Shown here one piece after another: positions 53,117 to 64,000 of a stretch of DNA of 64,000 nucleotides (position 1 is the stretch's first letter; each line of letters starts with the position of its first letter). The notes under the pieces were generated by a model. It did not search any database, was not told the origin of the DNA, and worked only from the letters and a program-made list of their open reading frames with translations. Source of the DNA: Ophthalmolycus amberensis (lineage: Eukaryota > Chordata > Actinopteri > Perciformes > Zoarcidae); assembly GCA_024529925.1 (NCBI GenBank), contig JAFEUB010000811.1:1199001-1263000 (forward strand). The letters are read 5' to 3'. A program made the translations under genes and the position numbers.

Positions 53117-56100
53117 GTAAGAAGAAGGACCACACAAAGATCCAACCACACATAGTTAGGAGGTCAAGATGTACAACCTTTACTTGACCCATGACTGCAT
53201 TAAGTATTGGGCAAAGCTGAAGAAGCATGCGGGAGCTTTTGCATGTTTTGGTTGAGTACAAATCACTTCATATTTTTTTTCCCAAAGTATACCATATGCA
53301 GTAAAAATAATTAGTTTCCAATGGGTCTTCATTAGTTTCCATTCATGAAAAATAACATTGACAAAATTAGCTGAGTTTTAAAGTCACATATTCATCACAA
53401 GGTAATGCATTTGAAATTGCCCATTGATTGGAAGACTGTGTACTGCATTACCAATAATATGTCTGTCTCCACTTCTTGTCGGGTTTATCTGCTTTTTTAA
53501 TAGAAAAATGTCAAAAAGGAGTGTGCTTGCAGAGATACATATCTTTAAAATGCAAATATGTAAGTGTATGTGAATGCACTTGTTATTAGTCTCAAGGAGA
53601 AACAGCTAGTCTGACTTCAAGTGCCTACTTTTTTAAATTTGTAAACGGAAATATAAAAACCTCAGTTTGTAGTTTTGGGGGAAGTTAACATTCTGGAACT
53701 ATTTCTTGATAAACAACAATGTATACATCCACCCAGCCCTTCTGTGTTCATTCTACAGCGCTGTCTATCAGATACGGTCAGTGAACACAGATTTTGGTTT
53801 CTGCACAGACACAATGCTACTAAACCTGGCAACCTCACTGCGATGACGAGTCCTCAAGAAGCTGCACATAACCACAGCGCCAACTGTTATTTGTCAAAGT
53901 TCCATCACTTGACTCACTGTTTCAGTGTCAAAGGCAAAATAATGCAACCAATAACAAGCTGGAATTAACAGACGTGTTGCTATTAAAATGGCTAATATTG
54001 ATGGAAAAAAGAAAAGCATCAATACAAAAGGGGATCCCAAACTTTTGTAAGGTGTATAATATAACAACCATCATGAGAGCTGCCCCCTCTTGGTCAATTA
54101 GTCGTCTTATCGTCGCTTTGGTCCTAGTCTCCAAAGATCTCTTCAGTCGATTAGTTATTCTGTGTGCTTTTTTTCATACTGAATGACTTATTTCCAAAAA
54201 ATGTACTTCTCTGGTTAACACGAGATTTAAAGTGGTGCTTTTGTGTGATTCTTTGTGAAGAAACTCATTTATACAGATCTGTCGATTTAAACCAATGAAT
54301 TGATTAGTGAAGTGTTAGTTGACTTAGAATTTCTTTATTCGAGGACAGCCCCTCAAAGCAACAGCAGGCTGCTCTTGGTTGTAGAAGGTCTAATCTAATC
54401 CTCTGCAGGGTGTGCACTTGTTCATTAGACCACAATCTGCAGAAAGAGGAGATCCAGACCTGCTGGCCATTCTGGCTGAAAGACCCCTTATTTTCTTACC
54501 ACTGACTTAACACAAAGACCATTCATGGCATGGTATGTCAGGCATGAAGGCATTAACTCATGTCAGTCAGCGCTATACATGACAGTCAGAGGGCTGCAGT
54601 CAGATTATTTACCAACAGCCGTGACCGTTTAATTGGTAAATGGACTGAAATAAATATTTATATAATCCGTTATTTACGTCTTAATATAGCAAATGTCAAG
54701 CAAAAGGAGTAAACCTAAAATAAGTATACTGTACACTGAATGGAAGGGTATCACTAGTGTTAAATCTAGGCCTAAAATATTGGAAATTAACATTAATCTT
54801 CAGACCAGGTATCATTTAATCAGATGTTTCATTCTGCTTCACTTAAGGTTAACTTCTAATGAGCAGGTCCACTTTGAAGTTGCGAGATAGAAGAACATGG
54901 TAGCAGCGGATTGACACTTCCCTGGCAGAAGTGCATGTCATCACGCTGTCCTCCCCCCTTCTTGTGTCTTGCTCGATGTTTCTATAATTACCCTTCTTCT
55001 GAACGCCTCCCAGAGGGGGGTCACGTGACATGTAACTGATAGCTTTAGATGCTCAGATCAGGACAAATTATTCAAACATCTCAAAACTAAACGGGCACTT
55101 GACTGAAAAGTCCCGGCATTGTCTGTTTCTACACTTTGTTTTTACCATGACCCGAGCGATTCGGCCCCTTTAATGGCTCCTTGTTTCTGGCATGGAGGCG
55201 GTATTCCAGCTGGAAATAAATCCCCCCTCTTAATGTTTCACTTTGGTGTCATGAATTCTGCCACTGGAGGTCCTTGACAAGCGGACGGACATTCTCCCAT
55301 CACCTCCCACCCCCTCTACGCCAGGAACATGTCATCTAAGCCTTCGGAAATGTTGCGTTCATTCTGCAGGATTTATTTCAGCTCAGCAAAACCGAGGCAG
55401 TGAGAGGTTGGGATTGTCTAAGAAGCCAGTTAAGTTTCTTAATGTCACAGTATGCCATTTGAATTCTATTATAGGTGTTGTTGTACAACACATAATTGAA
55501 CACACAAACAATATTTACCGTGCTCTGTTGTGGTACTGGATACAGAAGGGTCACAGTTTTGCTCATTGATAACCCACAAAGCATGCCCAACATTGGAAAT
55601 AAATCAACCAGCTTGTTATTTTATATCATGTAACAGCTGAGCAGAGTGTAAGCATCATGTCCTTATTTATAGTCTTCTGGTAATCAAATCATTCTACATT
55701 TCCTTTGAGATTGTGAACAGAGTTCCTCTCCATACACAGCAGTCTAATGTCATGACATGTGTTGGAAGTAATTCCTTACTTGCCTTAAACTCCGGTCAAA
55801 TCTAAGCTTTAATACACTTTTTAAATTTGCTAATCATCCACCATTCCATGCAGTTGATGTTATACAAAACTTATACAGCAACCATGTTACTTTATCTTTT
55901 TTTTCTTCCAGACTAACCTTCACCCTTTTCTTCTTAATTTCCCATATTCAAAAGATTGAGTCATCAATCCTGAGGATAAGTTGATGCAGACTTGGATCCA
56001 ATTTCAACTCAGTTTTTTCAGTCCAGGGTGAATTCATGTCTGTTAGCGTGACAGCCACTTACTATGCAATTACACCACCTGTCGCCATCTTGGTTTTTGA

Positions 56101-59100
56101 CTGTCACCATCTTGGCTTTTTGCAACCAGAAGTGACATGAGAGGGGGGAGCTTAGCTCACCTGACTTCTGTAGCCCACTGCTCATCTCTGCTACCGGATT
56201 GGGGCTACATTAGCATCAGACTATATCAGAATTAATGACTAAACTGTAGGCAGCGTTTGTATTGTTGGTAATGTAGGTGCCAGAAATCTTGTTTTTGCTG
56301 ACCTCCAGTGGTTTGGCTTCTCATATTACTCCAGTGATGTACAGGTGTAGTCTAGGACACCGTGACATCACTGCTGGGTGTGGTCAGCGGTACAAGCTTG
56401 AAACTTAAACCCTCTTAACTTAACTTAACACCACATCATCCAACAAGAAATAAACCGTATTAAGAATCTGTCTGTAAAGCTGTTCTCTTTATGTGTGTCC
56501 ATGTGCCCTAATAGTGAAGCTGTTTCCAGTCACCTGTGAGTTCATTAAAGGAGAGAAACAGTTTTACTACAGAGCTCAGCAGTTCTACGAGCACGTCCCA
56601 GCCTCGGAGGAAGGCATGCTGGGAGATTTTCTGGAGATATGCAACGTTGATCTGGAGGGTTCCCGGCAGTTTCTGAAGAGGTTTGTGGTGAGTCACGCGA
56701 TACCAACTCACATTCAGGCTCAGATCAAACGCTCAATCAGGTCTGGAAACTTGTTTGAGAAGCAGTTTGTCTATTATTTACACACTTTACTGTGGCTTTT
56801 GAGTATAGTCCACCAGTATATCGATTTACACTGGTATAGCTATCCCTGGATAGACAGTACATGTCAGAATCTATTTTGGGTGAGGAATTCGTCTTTCTGA
56901 CTGCATAAAAATAATTCCACCTTGTTTCATGTTGAAGGAGGCTACAGTGCAGTTTCTAATAGTAGCTCAGACTTGATGTCACCTGTAAACACCTGTACTG
57001 ATCAAGCTGAGCCAACAGTTTGTACTATGGTCAGTTTTTACTAGCGCTAATTTGTTCACAGTAGAGAAGGAGGAGATATTTATTCGTCTTTTTCTGTTTA
57101 GAAATATCTAGAATTTTATAAACTGCAATGTAGTGTAAGATTGACCTACGGGTCATTTAAAAAAAATAGGCCTATTCGCTCTCTTGCCGAATGTTACATG
57201 GGGAGATTGATAAGTATGAAGCTAACGGCAGCAGACAGCTAAGTTAGCTTAGCATAAAGATTGGGAAACGGCTAGCCTGGCTTTGTCCAAAGGTAACAAA
57301 ATCTGCCTTCAAGCACCTCAAAAGGTCACTAGTTTTAACGTGTTATATCTTGTTTGTTTAATTTGCCAAAGAAACACGTACACACAACAGTTTGCTGTTT
57401 TATAGGTTGTTCTGGACTATTCTTTGATCCAAACCAGGCGGGAACCTCCAGTCCGGGAAAAGTGAAGCCAATGCAGAAGTGTCTTGAACTTACATTCTTA
57501 CTGCTGGCCATCAGGAGGCGACTCCTCTGGTTGCAAAATAAGTCAGATTGTGTAGAAGTCTATGAGAAAATGACCCTACTTCTCACTTGACTCAGTAAAC
57601 ATTGTAAACATGAGTTCATGGTCTAAATCGGTAGTTTAGAGTCTATTTCAAAACAACATGATGTTCATTTAGTAAATTATGATCCATTTACAGTAAAATA
57701 GACGACAAAGTAGGGTTTGCTTTAGGGCGAGCTACCTTGTGATTGACAGGTCATTACTGCTACCACGTCTACGTCACTTCCGTTCACTGGTTGCACTTCT
57801 TATATACAGTCTATGGTCCAAACCAGTACCTACCTGGGGTGTCTGCTGGTTACCTGACATATGGTCTCGGAAGAAATACTCTGACATAACCCCCCGGAAA
57901 ACAATGGATTTGTTGTTTTGGGTTTTTCTTTGGATTAAGCAAATAAGACCCAATGTGTTAATTACTGTGCTATAGAGGTGCTGGTATAGGTTGATGCTGT
58001 TACTTTTGGACAGAGCTAGGCTAGCTGAGAATATGCTTATATATCCCAAAATGTCCCTTTAAAATATGTCATAATTTTCTACATTTTACCAGTCTTATTC
58101 TCATATGTCTCAACATCTTTGTATGCGTGCACACATGCATCTTTGCATGTTCATGTGAATGAATGTCAGAGTGGACTAGAGGTTTTTTTTAGATGTTGGA
58201 AGAGCCCAAGTGTAAATTCAGGGGATTTGGCCCAGAGACGGGGTTATTTAGAGGATCAGTTTTACAGGAGCTCTAATTATAAAGTGCTAAGATTGGATGT
58301 GTTTAAAGGAACTACAAATAGCTAAATGGATACTTTTGCACTAGTGCTGATGTCAACACAACAAGCTCTCTACTACTGGTTAATACAATACAATATAATA
58401 ATGAATATATTTAATGTCAGTTTTCTATTCTCAGTTCTGTCTGTCATGACATGATCGATTGCAAGGTATGCTTTATTACTGCACATTGTATATCAGTTCC
58501 CTGAGCTATTACCGTATTGCAGACAACACGATGTGAGCAAATTCTAATATTTGAGAATTCTGAATCAGAAAATGTTAATGGCTAAAATACAATTATTACA
58601 AATCAAAGATGTTCTTAAATGGAACTGAAATCAGTAAAAAACTGAAAGATTTGTAATTTACCTCTATTTCTTATCATTCAGGGCCAAATATAGGACTTAA
58701 AAATGTTGACAAATCGTTCTCACATTGACTAAACAATTCTTTATTTATGGAAGGGAATAATCAAATGTACTGCTAGCATTAAGAACAGTATTTTATGATA
58801 CTAATAAAGCCAAGACAACAAATTCACAGAAATACAAATCATATGATTGTTTCATCCTCTCTAAAGGAAAACGTATTTATGTTCTCTTCTCCGCTCTGTT
58901 TATACAGTCATGTAAGAAGCGGTGAGTGGTGACAGTGGTTGTCTCACGTGATCTGAGCAGAGATGTGATTGGATCATTTATGTTTAATGGTTGTCAGCCC
59001 TGAGATAGTCTGGCCAGGTCGGCTCCAGCCCCCCCCCCCACCCACGACCCTGAACAGGATAAGCGGTTAAAGATAATAGTTGGATGGATGGACATTGAAC

Positions 59101-61400
59101 AAAGGGCTAAATTGTTTTTAAAATTCATACAAATATCATAACTATCATACACCTGGCAACATGGCTGCTGTAACAGCATATCATCCCGGTGATCCTTTGA
59201 AATGTTGCTCAGCATTACATAATCGAGTTCAAAAGGTGTTGAAAACATCTTGTACTTGTGCGCTGCATGGCTCTTTAGAGATGAACTGCATTTAGTGCTC
59301 TGGAAATTGTTTCTTTCTAGAGTCGGCGATATTTGCTTCAATTTGTTTGTGTCCAGAAATTCACATTCAATTCACTTGAATGCAAAGAGCCTGAATGTTA
59401 GGATTCTCTCTCTTCTGCAAACGTGTGCTCAGTTACGCATCCTGCTCCCCTGGCTGTGAACAGCTCCGTTTGAAACCGGACATTTCCATTAAAAACAAGT
59501 CGGGGAAGGAAAAGATTTAGAACACATCTAGATTAACCTGAGCTATACGCACTGAGCAATATGGCAGTAATTCACCAAAACCAGGAAGCCTCCTGTAACA
59601 AGCACTGAGCTCCTCGGGGCCCCATCTTTCATTCAATCACACACTGGGGCCCCTGATGCGGAGGGGTTGGAGTGAGGTCAGAATACCAAATGAAAAGGAA
59701 GAAAAACCAGCATGATTCAAGTGAGGTACCTTTCTGTTCCCTCGTGGTAAAGTTCATAGTTCCGTTGCCCTGAGGAACTGAGGTCGACTTGTTTAGGCTG
59801 TTGGTGCTTTTGAGCTACAGAGGCCTGACATCTGGCAACACAGCAAATTAAGTATAGATCCCTGACTTATAGATATTGTAATAACATGCTGCAGGGAAAC
59901 TGACATTTAAATGTACATTTTGTTTTCTCTGAAACATAAATCCAGCTCCATTGTTTTTATGGTTGCCTTACAAACGATCTTCAGTTGAAGATTTTTACTG
60001 ACTTTATCCTCTCGATACACCTCTAAATAAGGTTGACTTTTGCTACAACTTTGAATGTTTTATCCACTTTTTCTCCACCCACAGGGTCCCGGTAAGGCTG
60101 GCACGCACTGTGCCCTGGACTGTGGCTCCGGGATCGGCCGTGTGTCCAAAGGCGTCCTCCTTCCTGTGTTTGAGAAAATGGAGTTGGTGGACATGATGGA
60201 GCACTTCCTGCTCCACGCGCACGAGGAGTACCTCGTAGACGACGCCGACCGCATCGAGACCTACTACTGCTTCAACCTGCAAGAGTTCACACCTCCAAAA
60301 AAGAAGTACGACGTCATCTGGATGCAGTGGGTGGCATGTAAGTATGAGAGGGATCTTAGTCTATAGTCTCTTCATTACTTGCTACTTAACAAGCACACTT
60401 CCCATTGGCATTGGACGTGAATTGCTGCAAAACCTCAAATGTGAACATAATTCCAAGGGATACTGAGCTTCTTTCTTCTTTGGGTGAGACTAGCATTGTT
60501 TTCTAATTTCCTCTCATGAGATTTAAGTTGCTACCCCAAATGAAATGTATTGTCAAGTCCATCAGGATCTTGCCAGTGAGGGTAAGATGGAGTTTAAGAT
60601 CAACAGGGAGACTGGTGCAGCGTCAGCAGTGATGCGGGCGTCATACTATACCTGTGATGAAGAAGGAGCTGAGTCTGAAGGCAAAGCTCAAAATTTACCA
60701 GTTGATCTACGTTTCAACCCTCACATCTGTTCTAGAGCTTCAGATAGTGTCAGACAAACTAAGGTATAATACAACAATGTGTAAAAACAGGCAAGATAAG
60801 TTTCATGAGTAAGGTGTCTGAACTCAAGATGAGGATGAACAACCCCTGTAACTGCAGCAGGGAACCACCTGGACGCCTCCCTGTGGCAGTACTGAGCATC
60901 AGGCCTGGAAACTCGTCAGGATCCTCAAGGAGGAGCTGGAGACAGTGCCTGTGTTGACCACCAGACTGCAGTGGGTCAATTGATGCATGAAGCAGTGTAA
61001 CTTCTCATTGACTCAAGCTACCTGGGCAGGTTTTGGCATAGACCTGTAGAAAAACTTATGGAAACAAAGATCCCAGCAGGTACCTCTGTTGTGATCTGTT
61101 GTTGTTGTTTTTCGCTTCACTCCCTATCCATCTTTCTCTACAGGCCATCTAACAGACAAGGACCTGATGAACTTCCTAATGCGCTGTAAGAAGAGCCTGC
61201 GTCCAAATGGCGTCATCATAATGAAGGACAATATGGCGCGGCAGGGCTGCAAGCTGGATCCCATCGACAGCAGCATCAGCCGCCACTTGGACATCATGAA
61301 GTGCATCATCGCCAAGGCCGGCCTGGAGGTCCTGGCTGTGGAGAGGCAGGAAGGCTTCCCTGAGATCATCATGCCCGTCTGGATGATTGCGATGAAATAG
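52918..61400 (+). CDS. ntmt2: N-terminal Xaa-Pro-Lys N-methyltransferase 2, complete
   Basis: NTMT2 (METTL11B, NRMT2) transfers methyl groups from S-adenosylmethionine to the free alpha-amino group of proteins starting X-Pro-Lys after Met removal. In mammals it mainly monomethylates. Four exons (52918-53116, 56515-56687, 60085-60337, 61144-61400) join in frame into 293 residues plus TAG. The ATG has a good context (GCCAAAATGG). RHSMSFHLHHAMRSEFFASY matches human NTMT2, as do the SAM motif LDCGSGIGR (about residues 135-143), the acidic ELVDMME (157-163), NLQEFTPP, YDVIWMQWV, HLTDKDLMNFL and MKDNMARQGC. NTMT1 lacks the long N-terminal region, so this is NTMT2. The residue before HLTD is Cys instead of the usual Gly. 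It is divergent from kifap3, as in human. A decayed RTE LINE lies in intron 3. Confidence 0.95.
53117..56514. other. ntmt2 intron 1
   Basis: No exon is recognised. The segment 54060-54330 (TCAATTAGTCGTCTTATCGT) and the segment 56080-56200 (CGCCATCTTGGTTTTTGACT, GCAACCAGAAGTGACATGAG) resemble common fish repeats. The rest is AT-rich and unassigned. Confidence 0.55.
56515..56687 (+). CDS. ntmt2: ntmt2 exon 2
   Basis: Encodes residues 67-124: VKLFPVTCEFIKGEKQFYYR, then AQQFYEHVPASEEGMLGDFL and EICNVDLEGSRQFLKRFV. It matches human [22 protein letters not shown]. The acceptor is CCTAATAG and the donor is GTG|GTGAGT. Confidence 0.95.
57155..57425 (+). repeat. Interspersed repeat (GTTAGCTTAGCATAAAG family), plus copy
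   Basis: Contains TATTCGCTCTCTTGCCGAAT, AAGTTAGCTTAGCATAAAG, CTAGCCTGGCTTTGTCCAAA and GTGTTATATCTTGTTTGTTT, the hallmark blocks of a very common percomorph repeat. An inverted partner lies at 57825-58063, and fragments at 7495-7575 and 16000-16190. Confidence 0.7.
57440..57800 (+). repeat. Interspersed repeat (GGAGGCGACTCCTCTGG family)
   Basis: Blocks CATCAGGAGGCGACTCCTCT, AGTCTATGAGAAAATGACCC, AACATGATGTTCATTTAGTA and GCTACCTTGTGATTGACAGG are typical of another abundant percomorph repeat. It sits between the two inverted copies of the neighbouring family. Confidence 0.65.
57825..58063 (-). repeat. Interspersed repeat (GTTAGCTTAGCATAAAG family), minus copy
   Basis: Read on the minus strand it starts AAAGGGACATTTTGGGATAT, passes AGCTAGCCTAGCTCTGTCC and ends near GGTTATGTCAGAGTATTTCT and GGTAACCAGCAGACACCCC. 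It lacks the middle block present in the plus copy, and extends further at its far end. Confidence 0.65.
58992..59095 (+). repeat. SINE/LINE 3' tail with GGAT repeats
   Basis: TCGGCTCCAGCC, a 12-13 base C run, ACGACCCTGAACAGGATAAG and GGTTAAAGATAATAG followed by TTGGATGGATGGA form the well-known terminus of a widespread fish retroposon. Confidence 0.75.
60085..60337 (+). CDS. ntmt2: ntmt2 exon 3 (SAM-binding core)
   Basis: Encodes residues 125-208: GPGKAGTHCALDCGSGIGRV, VSKGVLLPVFEKMELVDMME and on to KYDVIWMQWVA. It contains methyltransferase motif I (LDCGSGIGR). The acceptor is CACCCACAG and the donor is GCAT|GTAAGT, leaving one base (T) for the split codon. Confidence 0.97.
60545..60965 (+). 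mobile_element. Decayed RTE-type LINE fragment
   Basis: GTGAAGAAGGAGCTGAGT-like sequence, then AAATTTACCAGTTGATCTAC and TTCAACCCTCACATCTG, followed after a deletion by CCACCTGGACGCCTCCCTG and GGAGGAGCTGGA, match the conserved 3' coding part of fish RTE LINEs. The 74-codon frame over it (MYCQVHQDLASEGKMEF...) derives partly from this element. It is in ntmt2 intron 3. Confidence 0.65.
61144..61400 (+). CDS. ntmt2: ntmt2 exon 4 (terminal)
   Basis: Encodes residues 209-293: HLTDKDLMNFLMRCKKSLRP, NGVIIMKDNMARQGCKLDPI, IDSSISRHLDIMKCIIAKAG and the end GFPEIIMPVWMIAMK with TAG at 61398-61400. It matches human [29 protein letters not shown]. The acceptor is CTCTACAG. Confidence 0.96.
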
Positions 61401-61990
61401 AAGTGACATTATTACTTTTGAAAGATTGTCGTTGCTCCATTTGACAAAAACTAAGAGCAAATTCCAACCTAAAGCTGAATTCACGTGTTATTCCTCTTTT
61501 GTCAAAGTCTAAATTAATGATCAAGTCTCTTAAAAAAAACGATAACAACACAGCAAGTAATCTTCACGATGTCATCAGGAGATAAATAGTGGAACAGCAG
61601 TGTGGACGGCCTGATGGCACCCGGGGTGATTTTATGGAGACAAGAGTTATTTTTTCCGCTCTGCCCCAGAAATGAATGAATGCTTTTACGTGGACATTAA
61701 CCTTCTTCAGAAGCACTCTATATGTCCACAAAGCCGGTCTGTAATTTATTGTCAGCCGACCACCTCCAGGGTTTGTGTCTCGATGACATCAAAGATCGAC
61801 CCTCATCTCTCTGGAGTGTAATCGAGGGAGAAGCTTGTTCCCGTCTCAACCACGACGATCATTGGAATAACATGTGGATTCAGATGGTTTCTCCCTTGAG
61901 TGAATGATTTGTTTCCGTTTTAGACTAAATGTCACAGCACAAGTACAACCTACTTTATCATCAGCAATAAAATATCATGTCAAATTTATG
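61401..61990 (+). other. ntmt2: ntmt2 3' untranslated region
   Basis: Non-coding sequence after the TAG. AATAAA at 61966-61971 is the likely polyadenylation signal, giving a 3'UTR of about 590 nt. Confidence 0.6.
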
Positions 61991-64000
61991 TTAAATATTT
62001 AAATATCGATATTGATTTATATTTTAGAACATGCGATCTGTATCTGGAGACTTTATGTGGATAATGGCGTGTGATCACAGGCTTTTGAATGAACTCTTGG
62101 TATTTTATAAGCGTTCTTGATTCTGCTCACATTGTGACCCGGATCTCAATCTGATAGTTAAGCAGGAGCAGCTGGACCCGTCACCAAATATGCAACATGC
62201 ATCCCAGGTCAAAGGTGCAAGACGGAAGACCCTCAAGAGAGAGAGAGCCACGACCTGCAAAGCAAGGATCGCATGACAGACGGAGACAAGACATCCGTAG
62301 GCTACAGTACATATCAGTAGCCTTGATAACTTGGCTAATCTTACTGAATCGTCTCAGACCGCAGAATGCTGAGCAGCACATAATCTGACAAAAGCAGCTA
62401 ACTACGGATGCTGCATCAGAATGTTAATAATCACAATATTAAAGGGAAACCACAGATTTTAAAAACAAAAGTCTGTTTCCAGGAATTTCTACTTCAAATG
62501 GAAAAAAAGTCAGTGTTCAAAGTTGAGTCAAGGTAAAAGTCGTCTGCTAAATCTGATGCGTTTTGAGGTAATTCAATTAAATTGAGGTAGCGAGCAATGC
62601 TATGGTTTGTGCGGCTGCCTGAGAGACCGCAAAGTTGAACTTGCACTTTTGGTGTGAAAGCCATTAACCTGAAATAATCAGGGCCAGCGACGAAGCTTAC
62701 TAGCATTAGTGTTGGCTCAGCTACCCCCCTCCGTCATGTGACCCTTGTCTTGCAGGTCATTGCAGACCCTTGAGAGTCTCCTGAAGTAATACATTGTGCA
62801 GCTCCCGCTGTTCTCGTAGGTAGACTCTGTGACATTTTTATAAATATAAAACCTTCATGGATTATAAATTCATTATCCAAAGAGTAATCATTTACCTTGC
62901 TTGCAGTTTGAGTCAGTCTCCTGTCAACAGTTATGAAATGGTGGTCTATGGGATTAATGCTTTTTGGACCGCAAGCAGGGCCGTATCCATCTCTCCTAAT
63001 ACATCCATGGTGTACGGGCTCATGAAGAGCTTGTCTGTAGTTGCTTGAGTCACAGCTGGAGTAGGAGTAGGGGTGACCTTACAACATGTTGGGCAGATTT
63101 TGTTTCTTAAGAATGTTCCCATAGTTTGCATTTACACTAGACCACCTCCCGATAGGGTCTAATCCAATATTTCAATTGGGATGCATGCATCTGTATTAAC
63201 CTCGTCTTTTCCTGATGCAGGTAAAATATCCAGACACAGATCACTCGTTGGTACCAGGCGGAGACAAGGTCTAAATTATTAGGTCATCTTTCAGTACAGA
63301 ATGTAGTTCCTCGTCACTTTATATTGCAGGATAAATAATGCCTGGTGCACTTAGTACAGATTGGTCAGGTGTAAATATTACATTTGTTTTTATGTAAGTA
63401 TGTCTTTTATACTTTTGCTTGTAATATTGCAGATTCATAGTACTTTCTTTTTTATTGATTTCTTTTGTGCAATTCTTTCTGTATAGTGCAGACATTTGGA
63501 CTAAGTTGCCTTTATTTTAGTGCATCTTACTGTATGTTTGCTTGAATTCAGCCGAAGACATTTAGCTGCATTGTTTTTCAAAAAATAAATGTGCCAAACT
63601 CAGAAAGCATACGGATGTAGTTTTATGATTTTTGAATGCTCTTTTCATATATAATGTTTTTCATCCCATGTTCCAAACACAAGCTAATAGGATTAGTGAT
63701 GGGTAGTCACTGCTATTATAATCAAGGCTGGAACATAAAGGCTGACCGATTTTCCCTAAATATGACAATGGGCTGAAAACACACCAGATAATTGAGATCC
63801 TCTCAGATTGTTACGGTAATTCTTCTAAGTATTGTTACTATTATTTTTTTCAGAGTAACAGTAGAATCAGCACATTGTTTTGGGCTAATGACTTTCAGCT
63901 GGGCCCCTTGAGGCAGAATTGCGGGGGGGGGGGGGGGGGGGGACTTGATTATTTCCTGGTTTTGACAGACAGTGCCAGCTTTCATATCTGCCCTGGCTTC
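61991..64000. other. Intergenic region after ntmt2
   Basis: No gene is recognised. Short open frames on both strands lack homology I can name. It includes a GT-poor AT-rich stretch, a possible AATAAA near 63583, and a 21-base G run at about 63922-63942. Confidence 0.6.
63922..63942. repeat. Poly-G run, about 21 bases
   Basis: A homopolymer of G in which the exact length is likely unreliable in any assembly. Confidence 0.9.

Noticed and set aside
62946..63131. Minus-strand frame with a CPTCC motif, considered as a zinc-finger exon
   Set aside because: It has a single Cys cluster without a partner pair, no splice sites in suitable phase, and no family match.

Overview
The window is vertebrate nuclear DNA, most likely from a spiny-rayed (percomorph) teleost. 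Three intron-bearing genes with recognisable vertebrate orthologues sit in AT-rich sequence. The introns carry CA/GT microsatellites, G/C homopolymers and many interspersed repeats of kinds common in percomorph genomes: L2, L1/Tx1, Rex1-like and RTE LINE relics, a hAT MITE, a Tc1-like relic, and fragments of other families. There are no bacterial operons, CRISPR arrays, rRNA or tRNA genes.

Layout. (1) 1-2503: non-coding lead-in, an L2-type tail and a CpG-rich patch; probably niban1 upstream or first-intron sequence. (2) 2504-15603, plus strand: niban1 (FAM129A family), 13 coding exons in one continuous frame. The short first coding exon is not visible. A 3'UTR follows to about 16900. (3) 16900-19164: tail-to-tail intergenic region. 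(4) 19165-49211, minus strand: complete kifap3, the kinesin-2 accessory subunit, with 20 coding exons that join in frame into 777 codons plus stop. Two of its introns carry minor-spliceosome (U12-type) signals, one AT-AC and one GT-AG. (5) 49212-52917: head-to-head spacer between kifap3 and ntmt2, filled with repeats and a 240-bp inverted-repeat element. (6) 52918-61400, plus strand: complete ntmt2 (mettl11b), an alpha-N-terminal methyltransferase with four coding exons and 293 residues. (7) 61401-64000: 3'UTR and intergenic DNA with no recognised gene.

The genes do not form a pathway. Niban1 is a stress-response PH-domain protein, KAP3 couples cargo to the kinesin-2 motor of cilia and axons, and NTMT2 methylates protein N-termini. 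From memory of the human map, KIFAP3 and METTL11B/NTMT2 are neighbours on 1q24 in this same divergent orientation. NIBAN1 lies well away on 1q25, so the tail-to-tail niban1-kifap3 junction differs from human.

I found no unprecedented gene system. The best-supported unusual signals are the two U12-type introns in kifap3, a perfect palindromic X-box in a niban1 intron, a Z-DNA-prone tract filling a 194-bp kifap3 intron, and nested or inverted transposable elements.
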